DNA of 64,000 nt from Phytophthora colocasiae (taxonomy: Eukaryota; Oomycota; Peronosporomycetes; Peronosporales; Peronosporaceae): contig JAGKQI010000052.1 of NCBI GenBank assembly GCA_018806915.1, positions 620,001 through 684,000 of the forward strand, written 5' to 3'. Below are positions 1 to 8,624 of this stretch, piece by piece. The notes under the pieces are model-generated. The model made no database searches, was not told where the DNA came from, and saw only the letters and a list, made by a program, of their open reading frames with translations. The position numbers and the translations under genes are program-made. The number at the start of each line of letters is the position of its first letter. Within the stretch, counting starts at the first letter, position 1.

Positions 1-572
1 GCACGATGACCACCTGCTTCGATTCCCTGAGCGATGACAGCATCACATCCTCGCTCTTCGAGCCACATTGCTTCACGTACTGTAGTGGCTGAGGAAATTA
101 CAAATGCTCCAGTAGCTTTAACGCCTTGTAGCATTTGTGGCGATGGAAGGCCGAAATGGAAGCTCACGACCTCAGGTTTAAGCTCACGAACCAACTCTAG
201 ACTCTTTTCGTCGAATGGCATTCGTAGTGCCCCCTTGGCTGTCAACTGAGTCAAGTCGGCGTCATATTCTTTGTAATATGGTGCGAGGATATCCTGCCAC
301 TGTTTATCGGCCTGCGGATTAGCAGTAGGCAATGTGTGGCAGAAGAAGTTGAGGTTGACAGGAGCCGATAAATCCTTCGTAGCTAAGCGGAAATGGTGAA
401 CATGTTCTCGTACAGAGTCAGGGGACAATAACGCACAGGGAATGGCACCCAGACCTCCTCCACGGGCGACAGCAATGGCGAGGTCGCTAGCTTGAACACC
501 AGCCATGGGAGATTGGAACAGCGGTGCACGCAGCCCGAGCCGTTGAATAACCCGGAGGTCGCGCCACGCCAT
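1..572 (-). CDS. Nitronate monooxygenase (2-nitropropane dioxygenase family), C-terminus beyond window edge
   Basis: FMN-dependent TIM-barrel enzyme family that oxidises alkyl nitronates to carbonyl compounds and nitrite. The minus-strand frame starts at the ATG at 570-572 and stays open for 190 codons to the edge. Visible family features are an N-terminal RAPLFQSPMAGVQASDLAIA segment (the FMN-binding start of the barrel), GGGLGAIPCALLSP, a VNLNFFCH strand, EVVSFHFGLPSP, and near the edge DAVIAQGIEAGGHR, the phosphate/flavin-binding motif typical of this family. No intron is needed. The start gives a short cytosolic N-terminus with no signal peptide. Only about half to two thirds of the expected length is present because the window ends. 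It is transcribed away from the glycosyltransferase to its right. The identification is from motifs only. Confidence 0.85.
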   Translation of the reverse strand, partial: MAWRDLRVIQRLGLRAPLFQSPMAGVQASDLAIAVARGGGLGAIPCALLSPDSVREHVHHFRLATKDLSAPVNLNFFCHTLPTANPQADKQWQDILAPYYKEYDADLTQLTAKGALRMPFDEKSLELVRELKPEVVSFHFGLPSPQMLQGVKATGAFVISSATTVREAMWLEERGCDAVIAQGIEAGGHR

Positions 573-1527
573 GGATAGATGCAGGTAGCACTTGTGCGAA
601 ACGAAGAGAGATCCAAAGTGAGTGATACGCCTAGGGGCGAGACTTGCCTTGATGAGTGACCTAGCGAGGAGCTGATTCGCTCGTCGATGGGATTTGCTTT
701 GATCGTTTGGACTTCACGTCGTCAGAGGATGGAGATCGCCGAAAGAAGACGTCTACCTTCGTTTTTTTTTTTTTTCAACAGGTTTTGTGTCGATGACACG
801 TTGCATCGCCACCCTGTTTCATCCAAATGTAGCAAAGTTTAGTTAATATTAAAGCCACATTCGTCAGTTCTGCGCTGCAAGTTGCAGACTCCTACACATC
901 ATTGTTTGCGTAATGCAGGTACAGGTACAGGTACAGGTACACAAACAACGTCGTGGTTAGCTTATTGCACAGGTCACGCTTTGAAGATATTTTTTTTACA
1001 AACACGCACAGTTAGACAAATTGCTCACTCGTCGAGTGTGTAAGGACAGCTCCAAGGTGCGTGAAAACTATTGAAATGTGAGTACAGTACATGTGCGAAA
1101 CAGGCAAGCTACTCGATCAATCGATGCTCTCCACCCATTTCCTTTGCCTCATTCTGTCGCTGGAAGGTGGCGTAAAAGCAACACCGAGTCGACGACAGTG
1201 CAGCCAATCAATGTGACAAATTGTGAGGCCCAAACTCCGGAGAAGATGGCCTAGCAACGTTTTCTACTATATCGATTGCCAGTGGTAAAGGCAACTTGCA
1301 TCAATTCGCCACATCGATGACGAGCGGCGTCGTCATTGAGCCATTTACCGTTCGAAAAACGACATGGATACATTTCCCATCGAATAATTCTGAATCTAGA
1401 TGCACCGCTCTGATTGGCCATTCACACGTATCCATATCGCTTTTCGCAGGACAACGCTCCGCCTTCAACTTTCGCAGGTCTCACTTCAGATTACACCCGC
1501 AAAGCGGCAAAGAGCTTTTTCGCCCTA
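573..1527. other. Intergenic region shared by two divergent genes
   Basis: No supported gene. It holds a T-run near 765-775 and a short CAGGTA hexamer array at 916-941. An initiator-like TCACTTC lies at 1481-1487, 41 nt before the glycosyltransferase ATG. An in-frame ATG at 1414 would extend that gene by 38 residues, but they look like leader sequence rather than protein. Confidence 0.5.
916..941. repeat. Hexanucleotide microsatellite (CAGGTA)x4
   Basis: Four perfect tandem copies of CAGGTA followed by a partial CA, in the intergenic region. Confidence 0.8.
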
Positions 1528-3311
1528 ATGAAGCGCGAGTTGCGTTCTGTGACGCTTAAAGCGTCCTCCCTAGCGCCTAAAAATGCGGGTAAAACCCGCT
1601 CCTGGCGACTCGGACCCATGCTGTTGCTCTACGCCGTGTTGTTCCTGTTCTTTGAGCTGCTTTTGTTCCAACACGCACATTTTTCCACTCGTCGTCGGCT
1701 TGTACAAGTCCCTGAAGACTCGGAACGCTTCGCCCTGTCACCTCCAGACCTTGAAGACGCTGATATTGCCAAGATCCAAGTGCCCCAGTGGATGACGGAC
1801 AAGGACAGTGAAGTGCCGACGCAGGAACGGGAACATTTGAGCTGGTTACATGCTGCGTGTATAGCTAAGAAGCAGGCAATTATCCCATGGCAACATGGAG
1901 CTGCTGAGTATTCGGAGCAGAAGCAACAGGAGGCAAATGTACTGGAGAGAGGGGACCCAAGAGTCATTGAACAATTGAAGAAATGTCCTGATGTGGACAT
2001 TTACCTGCCGGATGGCATCCGAGGACTCGGATACTGTGAAGACGCGGTGGTTTTCACGAAATGTGAGGCTAAGATGGATGTTTATGGGGGAAAGGGTATG
2101 TACTAACAGGAATTTGTGTTTTATTCAGTTCTACATTCGAGATTATTGCCATTATGGGCGTTAGAGGACAAGTTTTACGACCCAGAGACGGACTCTTACG
2201 TCATGTACTACGAATTGTGTCCGTTGACGCCGATGCTGTTCTTTAATCACTATTGGGACGACCGTCCGACGAGATCAGAGTGGCCGAAAGCCAAACCTAT
2301 CTACATCATGCCCAATATTGAGATGCGCGAGCTGACAGCCAAGGAATACTGGAGTGTGGATGCTGTAATCTGCAGGACACTGGCTTGCGATCAGCGTGTA
2401 AAAGCTTGGTATGCGCAGGAGGGAAACCCACGCAATGCTAAAGTGTTTTACACCCGGTTTGCCTCTTCAGACTCTGCTAACCACGCTATTGAAATGCTTG
2501 GGGAAGATAATATACGACGGAAAAGCTTTTCAAAGGCAAGATTTACTCACGCGGCTGGATCCAGGTACGCTGCAAGCGTTATACGTATTGACCTTGAGGC
2601 TCACATTGATTTTGTTACTGAAACAGCCCGTACAAAGGCACCGAGCAAGTACTCGACTGCTGGCTGTCACATCCCAATTTCCCACCGCTAGATCTCTACA
2701 TTCACGAGGCTCTCTATGGGGAAATGTTCCAAGGTACCTACGACGATGCGATTCTCGAAGCGACCAATGTGAACCTGATCCGTAAACGTATGGACTCCGT
2801 CGGCTTTGGCCAAATGCTGGCAGAATCATCGTTCTTCCTTTGCCCAAGCACACAGGAAGGCTATGGCCACTATATTGACCAAGCTCGTGCGTCTGGGGGT
2901 GTCATCATCACGACAGATGCACATCCGATGAATGAACTTATCTCCTCAAAAGATATGGGCGTTTTGGTAAAGTCCCAGCGTGAATCGGGCCCAGATATGC
3001 TCCTCGGGGGCGCTTTTCATGGCGCGCATGGTCTGAAATCAGTTGATGGACTCGTGGCCAAGTTTTCCGCACAAGACCTATGCGAATCAGTGGAGTACGT
3101 GCTCAAAGAGACCAGCATTACGCAGCGTGAGGCCATGGCTAAGGAAGCTCGGCGGCAGTACCATCAAGATACGAAGTTCTTCGCACAACGTATGATCCAG
3201 TTACGACTGTATGCGCGCGAGCAGCGCAACTCGTGGATACCTCCTGAAAACGACATTGCTGTCGGCGATCCTGAACGGATAGTTTTCTTGCGTACAGACC
3301 TTGATTCCTGA
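1528..3311 (+). CDS. Type II membrane glycosyltransferase (GT-B, group 1-like), three exons
   Basis: Predicted exons are 1528-2062, 2129-2564 and 2627-3311 (551 residues). The ATG at 1528 gives a short basic cytosolic tail followed by a signal anchor (LLLYAVLFLFFELLLF, about residues 32-47), as in Golgi glycosyltransferases. The luminal part has a conserved block around YELCPLTPMLFFNHYWDD and IYIMPNIEM. The C-terminal half carries SFFLCPSTQEGYGHYIDQA and NELI, resembling the EX7E-type sugar-nucleotide region of group 1 transferases. Intron 2 (2565-2626, GTACGC to ACAG, 62 nt) joins FTHAAGSS to PYKGTEQVLDCWL in frame. Intron 1 is read as 2063-2128 (66 nt, GTGAGG, branch-like TACTAAC 21 nt before the acceptor). 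A 33-nt alternative starting at 2096 is also in phase. The donor and acceptor sugars cannot be told from the sequence. Confidence 0.72.
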
Positions 3312-3528
3312 TGATGAGAAGAATAATCAACCGTACGTTATTCATTCGATGCAGGCAACGTGTTCCCTGAAATCCTCTGTTGACTCGTTCGTCATTACAC
3401 TGTTCCAGTTCCTGATTCCAGCCTGGATAGACATTAATTGAAGTGGTTGAACTCGACTCCGACTCATCATAATGTAACGAGAGGTACCTCGGACAAGTGC
3501 TGTCCACTTTGGACTTCAAAGCCAACCG

Positions 3529-4281
3529 TCAGCCCAGAGCCGCTTGGATTGCACCCATCGTTTCCACGTGAACTTGGATGTAGACATCAACTGAACCATC
3601 CTGCTCCCTATACAACGCGCCGTACATCATTTTCCCTCGCTTTATGTGCCCCGAAAGCTCTGGACATTGTGGCAATTGTGCAGGCTGGACCAGTTCGTAC
3701 CCGATCCGGTCGCCATTGGGTCGAGTCATGACCCCAAAAGCCGATAAATTGACGAAATCCCTTGGACGCACCACCATGCTCAATGGCCACTTCTGTTCGC
3801 CCACCATCCACGATACACTCATGCAATGGAACGGGTCTTCCTGCGTCGGTCCTGATAGTTTGGCCAACATGGCTCCTTTCACGTCCTGCGAGGCCATGGA
3901 AGCCGCTCGGAGCTGCATGTCACCAAAGGATTGCGTTGTAAGTCCAAGCATGACATCGTCCAGACACCCTTCCATCGTCCCGACAGCGAGAAGCACCACC
4001 GGATCCACCCAGCTTTCCCCTGGCACGTGGAAATCCTTACCTCCACGACGCGCAGAGTAGAGCGATGCGTTGCGTCTAGTCTTGAGACGTTTCCAGCTAG
4101 CACGGTTCAATCTTGAGTGGTGAAGTGGTGATCCATTTGCAGCAGTGTCTCGGTTGTCGTAGCTGCGAAGAGTTTGGTCCAGCAATTGCAATGTGAGTTC
4201 GTGACAGCGATCCTGCTCCTCGATAGTCAGCTGCAGCGGGGGGAATGGAATACGACCGCGATATCCGCTTCCGGTGTCCAT
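3529..4281 (-). pseudogene. START/zinc-finger family gene, N-terminal and middle part only (piece Z)
   Basis: Starts at the ATG at 4281 with MDTGSGYRGRIPFPPLQL, matching the start of piece Y at 4884. The frame runs through KLSGPTQEDPFHCMSVSWMV, a lipid-binding START-like segment shared with piece W on the plus strand, and stops after VHVETMGAIQAALG. Piece W continues past the equivalent point for about 190 residues and carries the Cys-rich domain, which is absent here. About 250 residues are present against an estimated 400-450 for a whole member. The 217 bases between its stop and the convergent glycosyltransferase contain no missing exon. It is probably a truncated copy. The family name is from resemblance to oomycete START/FYVE-type proteins. 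Confidence 0.6.
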
Positions 4282-4467
4282 GATTTTAGCACGAAGTGGT
4301 TCTTGAACGACGATTTCGTTTGTAAAAAAAACCGGCCACAATGTGTAGCAATCTCGGTTGCATTGTTGTGGGTCGACACAACGTCAACTGTACACATCAC
4401 TGGTGATATCGGTACATGCCCACTCACCGAAAGCCACGAACGAGCCTCTTCTCATGCACACGAAAAA

Positions 4468-4884
4468 TTAAAGACCTCTTTTCTGAAGTCCGACGTGGTA
4501 GGCAACATGACGCATATCCCTGAACGTTTGCGTGGTTAAACCAAGCATGACGTCGTCTAAATTGGCTTGAATAGTGCCGACTGCAAGGAGTACAGCCGGT
4601 TTTTCCCAAGTATCTCCAGGTATATGCAAATCTCGTATTCCTATATGTTCGCGTTCCGAATAAAGCGATGCGTTTTCTTGTGTCTTGTGACGTTTCCAAC
4701 GAGCACTATCGAGGTTCGAATGGTGTCGAGGAGATCCGTGAGTGATGGTGTCGCGTTCGTCGTAATTGCGCAATGTTCGATCCAATAGTTGCAGTGTCAG
4801 TTCTTGACATCGCTCCTGCTCTTCAAATGTCAGTTGCAATGGTCGAAATGGAATTTCACCGCGATAACCTTCTCCGATTTCCAT
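4468..4884 (-). pseudogene. START/zinc-finger family gene, N-terminal fragment (piece Y)
   Basis: Begins at the ATG at 4884 (MEIGEGYRGEIPFRPLQL) and is a clear paralogue of piece Z: both contain LTLQLLD, NASLYS and VMLGLTTQ. Homology ends after LGLTTQTFRDMR at about 4510. The remaining residues to the stop at 4468 do not match. The rest of the START domain and the zinc finger are missing. The break lies at almost the same codon where plus-strand piece W (16185-17092) begins, so the two could be halves of one original gene. Confidence 0.55.
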
Positions 4885-5111
4885 TGTCACTTCACTTGAG
4901 CTTTTGTTGCGAATAAGAAAATGAACACCTGGTGAAGGATCTCACCGAAATTCGCACTTAGTATGATGAGGTATCTTCACAAAGTGGACAGAAACGCTGC
5001 AATAGTGAATGGTGACGGATCTTTGCAACTTGTACCAGTTCATCTTAAAGACTGAGTGTTCTTCTTCGTCAAGGGAGCAAATTCACGGCAGTGTATTATT
5101 GTACGGGTATT

Positions 5112-5211
5112 TCACTTTAGTAAGTAACCAACATGTGCGTCTTCTTCATCCGAATACGAGGCGAAGACGTCGGAAACCGAGAAATGTCGATCAGGTGACC
5201 ATGCAAACATT
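5112..5211 (-). pseudogene. C-terminal tail of START/zinc-finger gene (piece X), cut off by the Gypsy insertion
   Basis: If the Gypsy element and one copy of its CATT target duplication are ignored, the minus-strand frame ending WGLADDST at 14752 continues here through FAWSPDRHFSVSDVF to a TGA at 5112-5114. This matches the C-terminus of piece W (WGLLDD, SWSPGRFFSI), so the tail is the genuine end of the interrupted gene. Confidence 0.6.
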
Positions 5212-5847
5212 TGTAACAGGATGAGGCTATCTGTTGAAGAATCGAGGGCAGTTAGTGACGCATTGCTTGACGCGGGTGACGAGATTGTTCGACGGACGCC
5301 TCATGTTGAAGATACTGATGGTGCACGACGATCGATGGCTGGTGTTATGGTGGAACAACAGCTGTGGGTTATCGGCAACGAACGTGACTGGTGAACGCTC
5401 GATAAAAACGTTGAAGAGTAACGAAGATCTCGGGTGAAGAAGATCGCATTCATCAGGATGAAGTCGAGAAACGGCCGGGCGGAGAAGCGGCTCAGTCGAG
5501 AATTTGCGGCGGCGACGAGAAGTGGCCAGTTGAGAATTTGCAGCGGCGGCGAGAAGCTGTGGTCAAGTGTTGACGACGACGAGCGAAGTGAACGAGTCGG
5601 ACGGACGAAGGACGAAGTTAAACGAGTTGGACGGACGGACGAGTTTGAACGTAAGAGCGAGAGCTCTAGTACATTGAATATAAATAGGAACGAAGTTCCG
5701 GCGCAGGTGAACTGAGCCCGTACTGTGTTGAAGTGTTGAATTGAGTAAGCTAAGAAGCCCAGCGATAAAGAAGAACCCGGCGAGACAGCGTAGCGCAGCA
5801 TTGTCGGCTATACGCCCCTAGCGAACAAGGGAACTGGGTTCGTCACA
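5212..5847 (+). repeat. 5' LTR of the Gypsy element
   Basis: 636 bp starting TGTAACAGG and ending GTTCGTCACA. It is the same as the 3' LTR at 14112-14747 as far as can be read by eye. Its left neighbour is CATT, repeated after the 3' LTR. Confidence 0.95.
5679..5686 (+). promoter_or_regulatory. TATA-like box in the Gypsy 5' LTR
   Basis: TATAAATA about 170 bp before the LTR end, in a position fitting a U3 promoter. The same box is in the 3' LTR at 14579-14586. Confidence 0.45.
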
Positions 5848-8078
5848 TGGTGGTCATACAGGGGCTTCTAGCAGAAAAACGCACACTGAGAAAACAACGA
5901 AAAGCGATGGGAACGAAAACAGCGACACTGGTAGCGTCGACCAAGACTGCGCGGACGACGAGTAGTAGGAAGACCAACCCAGCCGATGTTGAAACGAAGA
6001 ACGAAGAGAACGATGATGATGGACGAACGGAATTGTCGGTGAATGTTGAGACGCGATCAGCACTTGACGGCACCAATCCGGCGACTCGGAGCATAACAGT
6101 TGAACCCACTAGCGATGCTGCCACGGAGCCTTTTGATGAGAACTCCGATGACATGCCCGAGCCGACCGAGGATGAGTTGGAGGCCTTGGAACGTACTGTG
6201 AAGCGACTAGGCGTTGTAGTAGCAAAAGCAGATACGGGAAAAGGAACAACTGTCTCAGATCGTTTGAAACAACTGGCAGTGAACCTTCAGCAAGTGACGA
6301 CGCGTGCGGTGAGTACACTGGCGAAGACACAAGATGCTGACGGCGATACTGAAGAAGGACGGGATGGAGCTAGGGAACACGACGATAGTCGAGCGGACGA
6401 GACAAAACTAGCACCAGTAGTGGCGGAACGAGAGTACCCACTAGTCCTACCAGGGGAATACGAAGACGATGAAGACCAGTGGAATGACAGTGATGACGGG
6501 CGGTATTTAAGTCGTCAATGGCATGTTGATACTGGCACTCGACGAAGAGCACCACAGCCACCTCGGCAAAACTTGGAATCACGAGGTCAAAGGCTACAAA
6601 AGGATCATGGACTCCGCAAATCTCGTAAACAACGAGAACCTCGGCAAAACTTGGTATCACGAGGAGGAGAGCGAACGAATCCTGTACTCCGCAAATCTCA
6701 GAAACAACGAGATCCTTGGCAAAACTTGGTATCACAAGGAGGGGAACGTCGAACGGACCACGTGCGTCACCAATCTCAGAAACGACGAGATCCTCGGCAA
6801 AATTTGGTATCACGAGGAAGAGGACGACGAATGGATCATGAACGACACGGTGCTCAAACTCGTCGACATGATGATGATGATGATGTTGAGAACGGTAAGT
6901 CTGATGATGATGACGACGATGCTAACGATGAGTATGATGAGCGCAGGTTGCGGCAACGGAAACGGAGTAATGAACGCCATCGGGAACGTGGACGGCACAA
7001 CCGGCACGAAGAACATCGTGGAGGGCGGTACGAACGGCGTGGACGAGAGCGGCGACCGAGCGTCCAACGAGCAGTGTCAGACGATGACTCGTCTAATGGA
7101 GGAGGAAGTCCCCAGAGCGATAGCTCTGACGACGAGCGACGCGGACAGCGTGGTCATCCCCACGGAAGCGATGGAAGCGATGGAAGCGACGGAGTTGGCA
7201 GTTCCAGCAGTGGATCGAGCTCCAGCGAGACGAGTGAGTCCGAGGAAGCTACTCGACGACGTCTCCGACGATCCCCACTACGCGGAAGACGGAATGAACC
7301 ACGCGAACGACGGGAACGCCATGAAAGACGAGAACGACGGGAACGAAGAAAATCGCATCAACGACAAAGACCAAGAAACATTAAGGATCTTGAACTGCCA
7401 AGCTTTACCCCAACACCGAGAGCTTCTGTATCAACTTGGATTGACCGAATTGATCTGGCACTGAAAGGAGCGAAGGAATCAGGTCGCGGTGAATGGTCGG
7501 ATCGCTCATTGTACTTTATTCTGGGCAACAAATTGATGGAGAGTGCTGCACGATGGTGGGTAAACATGGATCGGCGACTGCATCAGCAAGATCGAACTTG
7601 GACGAAGTTGAAGGTGGCTTTGCTGAGACGATATGGGCCCCGCATTGATAAGTCTGCTGCCGAAGCTCGGGTGAACGCGCGGTACAGATTTCACAAGGAA
7701 CCGTATGCTGATTTTGCTGCCGGACTACGAGAAGCTGCTGATCGGAACGAAGTTAGTGAACGGGTGTTTTTGGCTCAATTCTACCGATGCCTGGAACGTA
7801 CGGTACGACAACTGGTGAAGCAGCCACCTGTGCCGACGACGTTGGAAGAAGCCGTCGAGAAAGCCACAGAAATCGATGATCCGATGGATTATGTGAATGG
7901 GATTCAACCGATGACGCAGGACGTGCAGACGCAACCACCAGCTGTGGACGGTAGTCGAATGGTGATCATTCCTGGAGTCGGAACGTTGGCGATACCTGCT
8001 GATGGAGCTGCGAAAGTAGCAGAAGGAAGTACGACACCAACAGGTCAATCGGGTGCTTTAGCGGTGTGCACAAATTAA
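5847..8078 (+). CDS. gag: Gypsy gag polyprotein, N-terminal and capsid region (ends at an in-frame TAA)
   Basis: 743 codons open. The first ATG uses the last base of the LTR and overlaps the presumed primer site, so the natural start is more likely the next ATG at 5907. Residues to about 560 are low-complexity, acidic and arginine-rich, with Asp runs and four in-frame repeats. From about residue 510 there is a retrotransposon capsid segment (LPSFTPTPRASVSTWIDRID, ARWWVNMDRR, FLAQFYRCL). The reading frame stops at TAA 8076-8078 but continues in the same phase into the zinc-knuckle part, so one sense codon appears to have become a stop. Confidence 0.85.
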   Translation: MVVIQGLLAEKRTLRKQRKAMGTKTATLVASTKTARTTSSRKTNPADVETKNEENDDDGRTELSVNVETRSALDGTNPATRSITVEPTSDAATEPFDENSDDMPEPTEDELEALERTVKRLGVVVAKADTGKGTTVSDRLKQLAVNLQQVTTRAVSTLAKTQDADGDTEEGRDGAREHDDSRADETKLAPVVAEREYPLVLPGEYEDDEDQWNDSDDGRYLSRQWHVDTGTRRRAPQPPRQNLESRGQRLQKDHGLRKSRKQREPRQNLVSRGGERTNPVLRKSQKQRDPWQNLVSQGGERRTDHVRHQSQKRRDPRQNLVSRGRGRRMDHERHGAQTRRHDDDDDVENGKSDDDDDDANDEYDERRLRQRKRSNERHRERGRHNRHEEHRGGRYERRGRERRPSVQRAVSDDDSSNGGGSPQSDSSDDERRGQRGHPHGSDGSDGSDGVGSSSSGSSSSETSESEEATRRRLRRSPLRGRRNEPRERRERHERRERRERRKSHQRQRPRNIKDLELPSFTPTPRASVSTWIDRIDLALKGAKESGRGEWSDRSLYFILGNKLMESAARWWVNMDRRLHQQDRTWTKLKVALLRRYGPRIDKSAAEARVNARYRFHKEPYADFAAGLREAADRNEVSERVFLAQFYRCLERTVRQLVKQPPVPTTLEEAVEKATEIDDPMDYVNGIQPMTQDVQTQPPAVDGSRMVIIPGVGTLAIPADGAAKVAEGSTTPTGQSGALAVCTN
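6561..6845 (+). repeat. In-frame tandem repeat (75-78 bp units) within gag
   Basis: Units begin at 6561, 6639, 6714 and 6792, each with CCTCGGCAAAACTTGG or a close variant. Unit lengths are 78, 75, 78 and a partial. All are multiples of three, so the protein carries repeated PRQNLVSRG blocks. Confidence 0.85.
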
Positions 8079-8624
8079 CAAGGAGTGTACAATTGGCTGG
8101 CTGGAGTATACGAGTTACCACCTGGGCAAAAGTGGAATGGTAGGTTCTGGGCAGCCACTGGAAACGCTGGCAAGAAACGAGTGGAGCAAAAGCGAGCGAA
8201 TCCGAAGTCCAAGACGGATGTCAAACCCCATAACCCAAAGAAAGCGTCGAAGCGAGTGGCAACAGATTCCAGCAGCGAAGATGAAGTGAAAGAGCCTCGG
8301 ACGAAGCGACAGAAGGTAAACCCTGCGACGACAACAGCAGCTGCGAAGATGGTGGCGGCTGAAGAACGGTCACAAGGTTCGATGAGAAGGATGGAAGCGC
8401 AGCGGGTACGAGCGGAAGTGTCGAATAGACCATGCTTCCACTGCGGACAGAACACCCACTGGTCGGCACAATGTCCTAATGAACCGAAGTGCTACGCATG
8501 CCGTCAGAGAGGTCATTTCGCGAGAGACTGTCCCGATTCCGATGCGAAGAAACGAAATGACGCGTATTTGAAACAGCGAGCTGAAGAGATGAAGAAGCCG
8601 ACGGAAAACGATGGCCGGGCGTAG
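8079..8624 (+). CDS. gag: Gypsy gag, nucleocapsid part with two CCHC zinc knuckles
   Basis: Same phase as the capsid frame, directly after the TAA at 8076. After a lysine-rich linker come two nucleic-acid-binding zinc knuckles, CFHCGQNTHWSAQC and CYACRQRGHFARDC, which bind the element RNA during packaging. It ends at TAG 8622-8624, which overlaps the first codon of the pol frame by one base. There is no ATG at its beginning, so it can only be made by readthrough of the TAA or as part of a repaired copy. Confidence 0.85.
   Translation, partial: QGVYNWLAGVYELPPGQKWNGRFWAATGNAGKKRVEQKRANPKSKTDVKPHNPKKASKRVATDSSSEDEVKEPRTKRQKVNPATTTAAAKMVAAEERSQGSMRRMEAQRVRAEVSNRPCFHCGQNTHWSAQCPNEPKCYACRQRGHFARDCPDSDAKKRNDAYLKQRAEEMKKPTENDGRA

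Noticed and set aside
2096..2128. A 33-nt intron as the first intron of the glycosyltransferase
   Set aside because: It keeps phase but would leave the TACTAAC branch-like site 5 nt from the donor. The 66-nt alternative has normal size and spacing and gives a more natural protein join.
6810..7067. Long antisense frames opposite gag, pol and the ABC genes
   Set aside because: They follow from the strong codon bias of the true genes (for example poly-Ile/Ser opposite poly-Asp) and have no domains.
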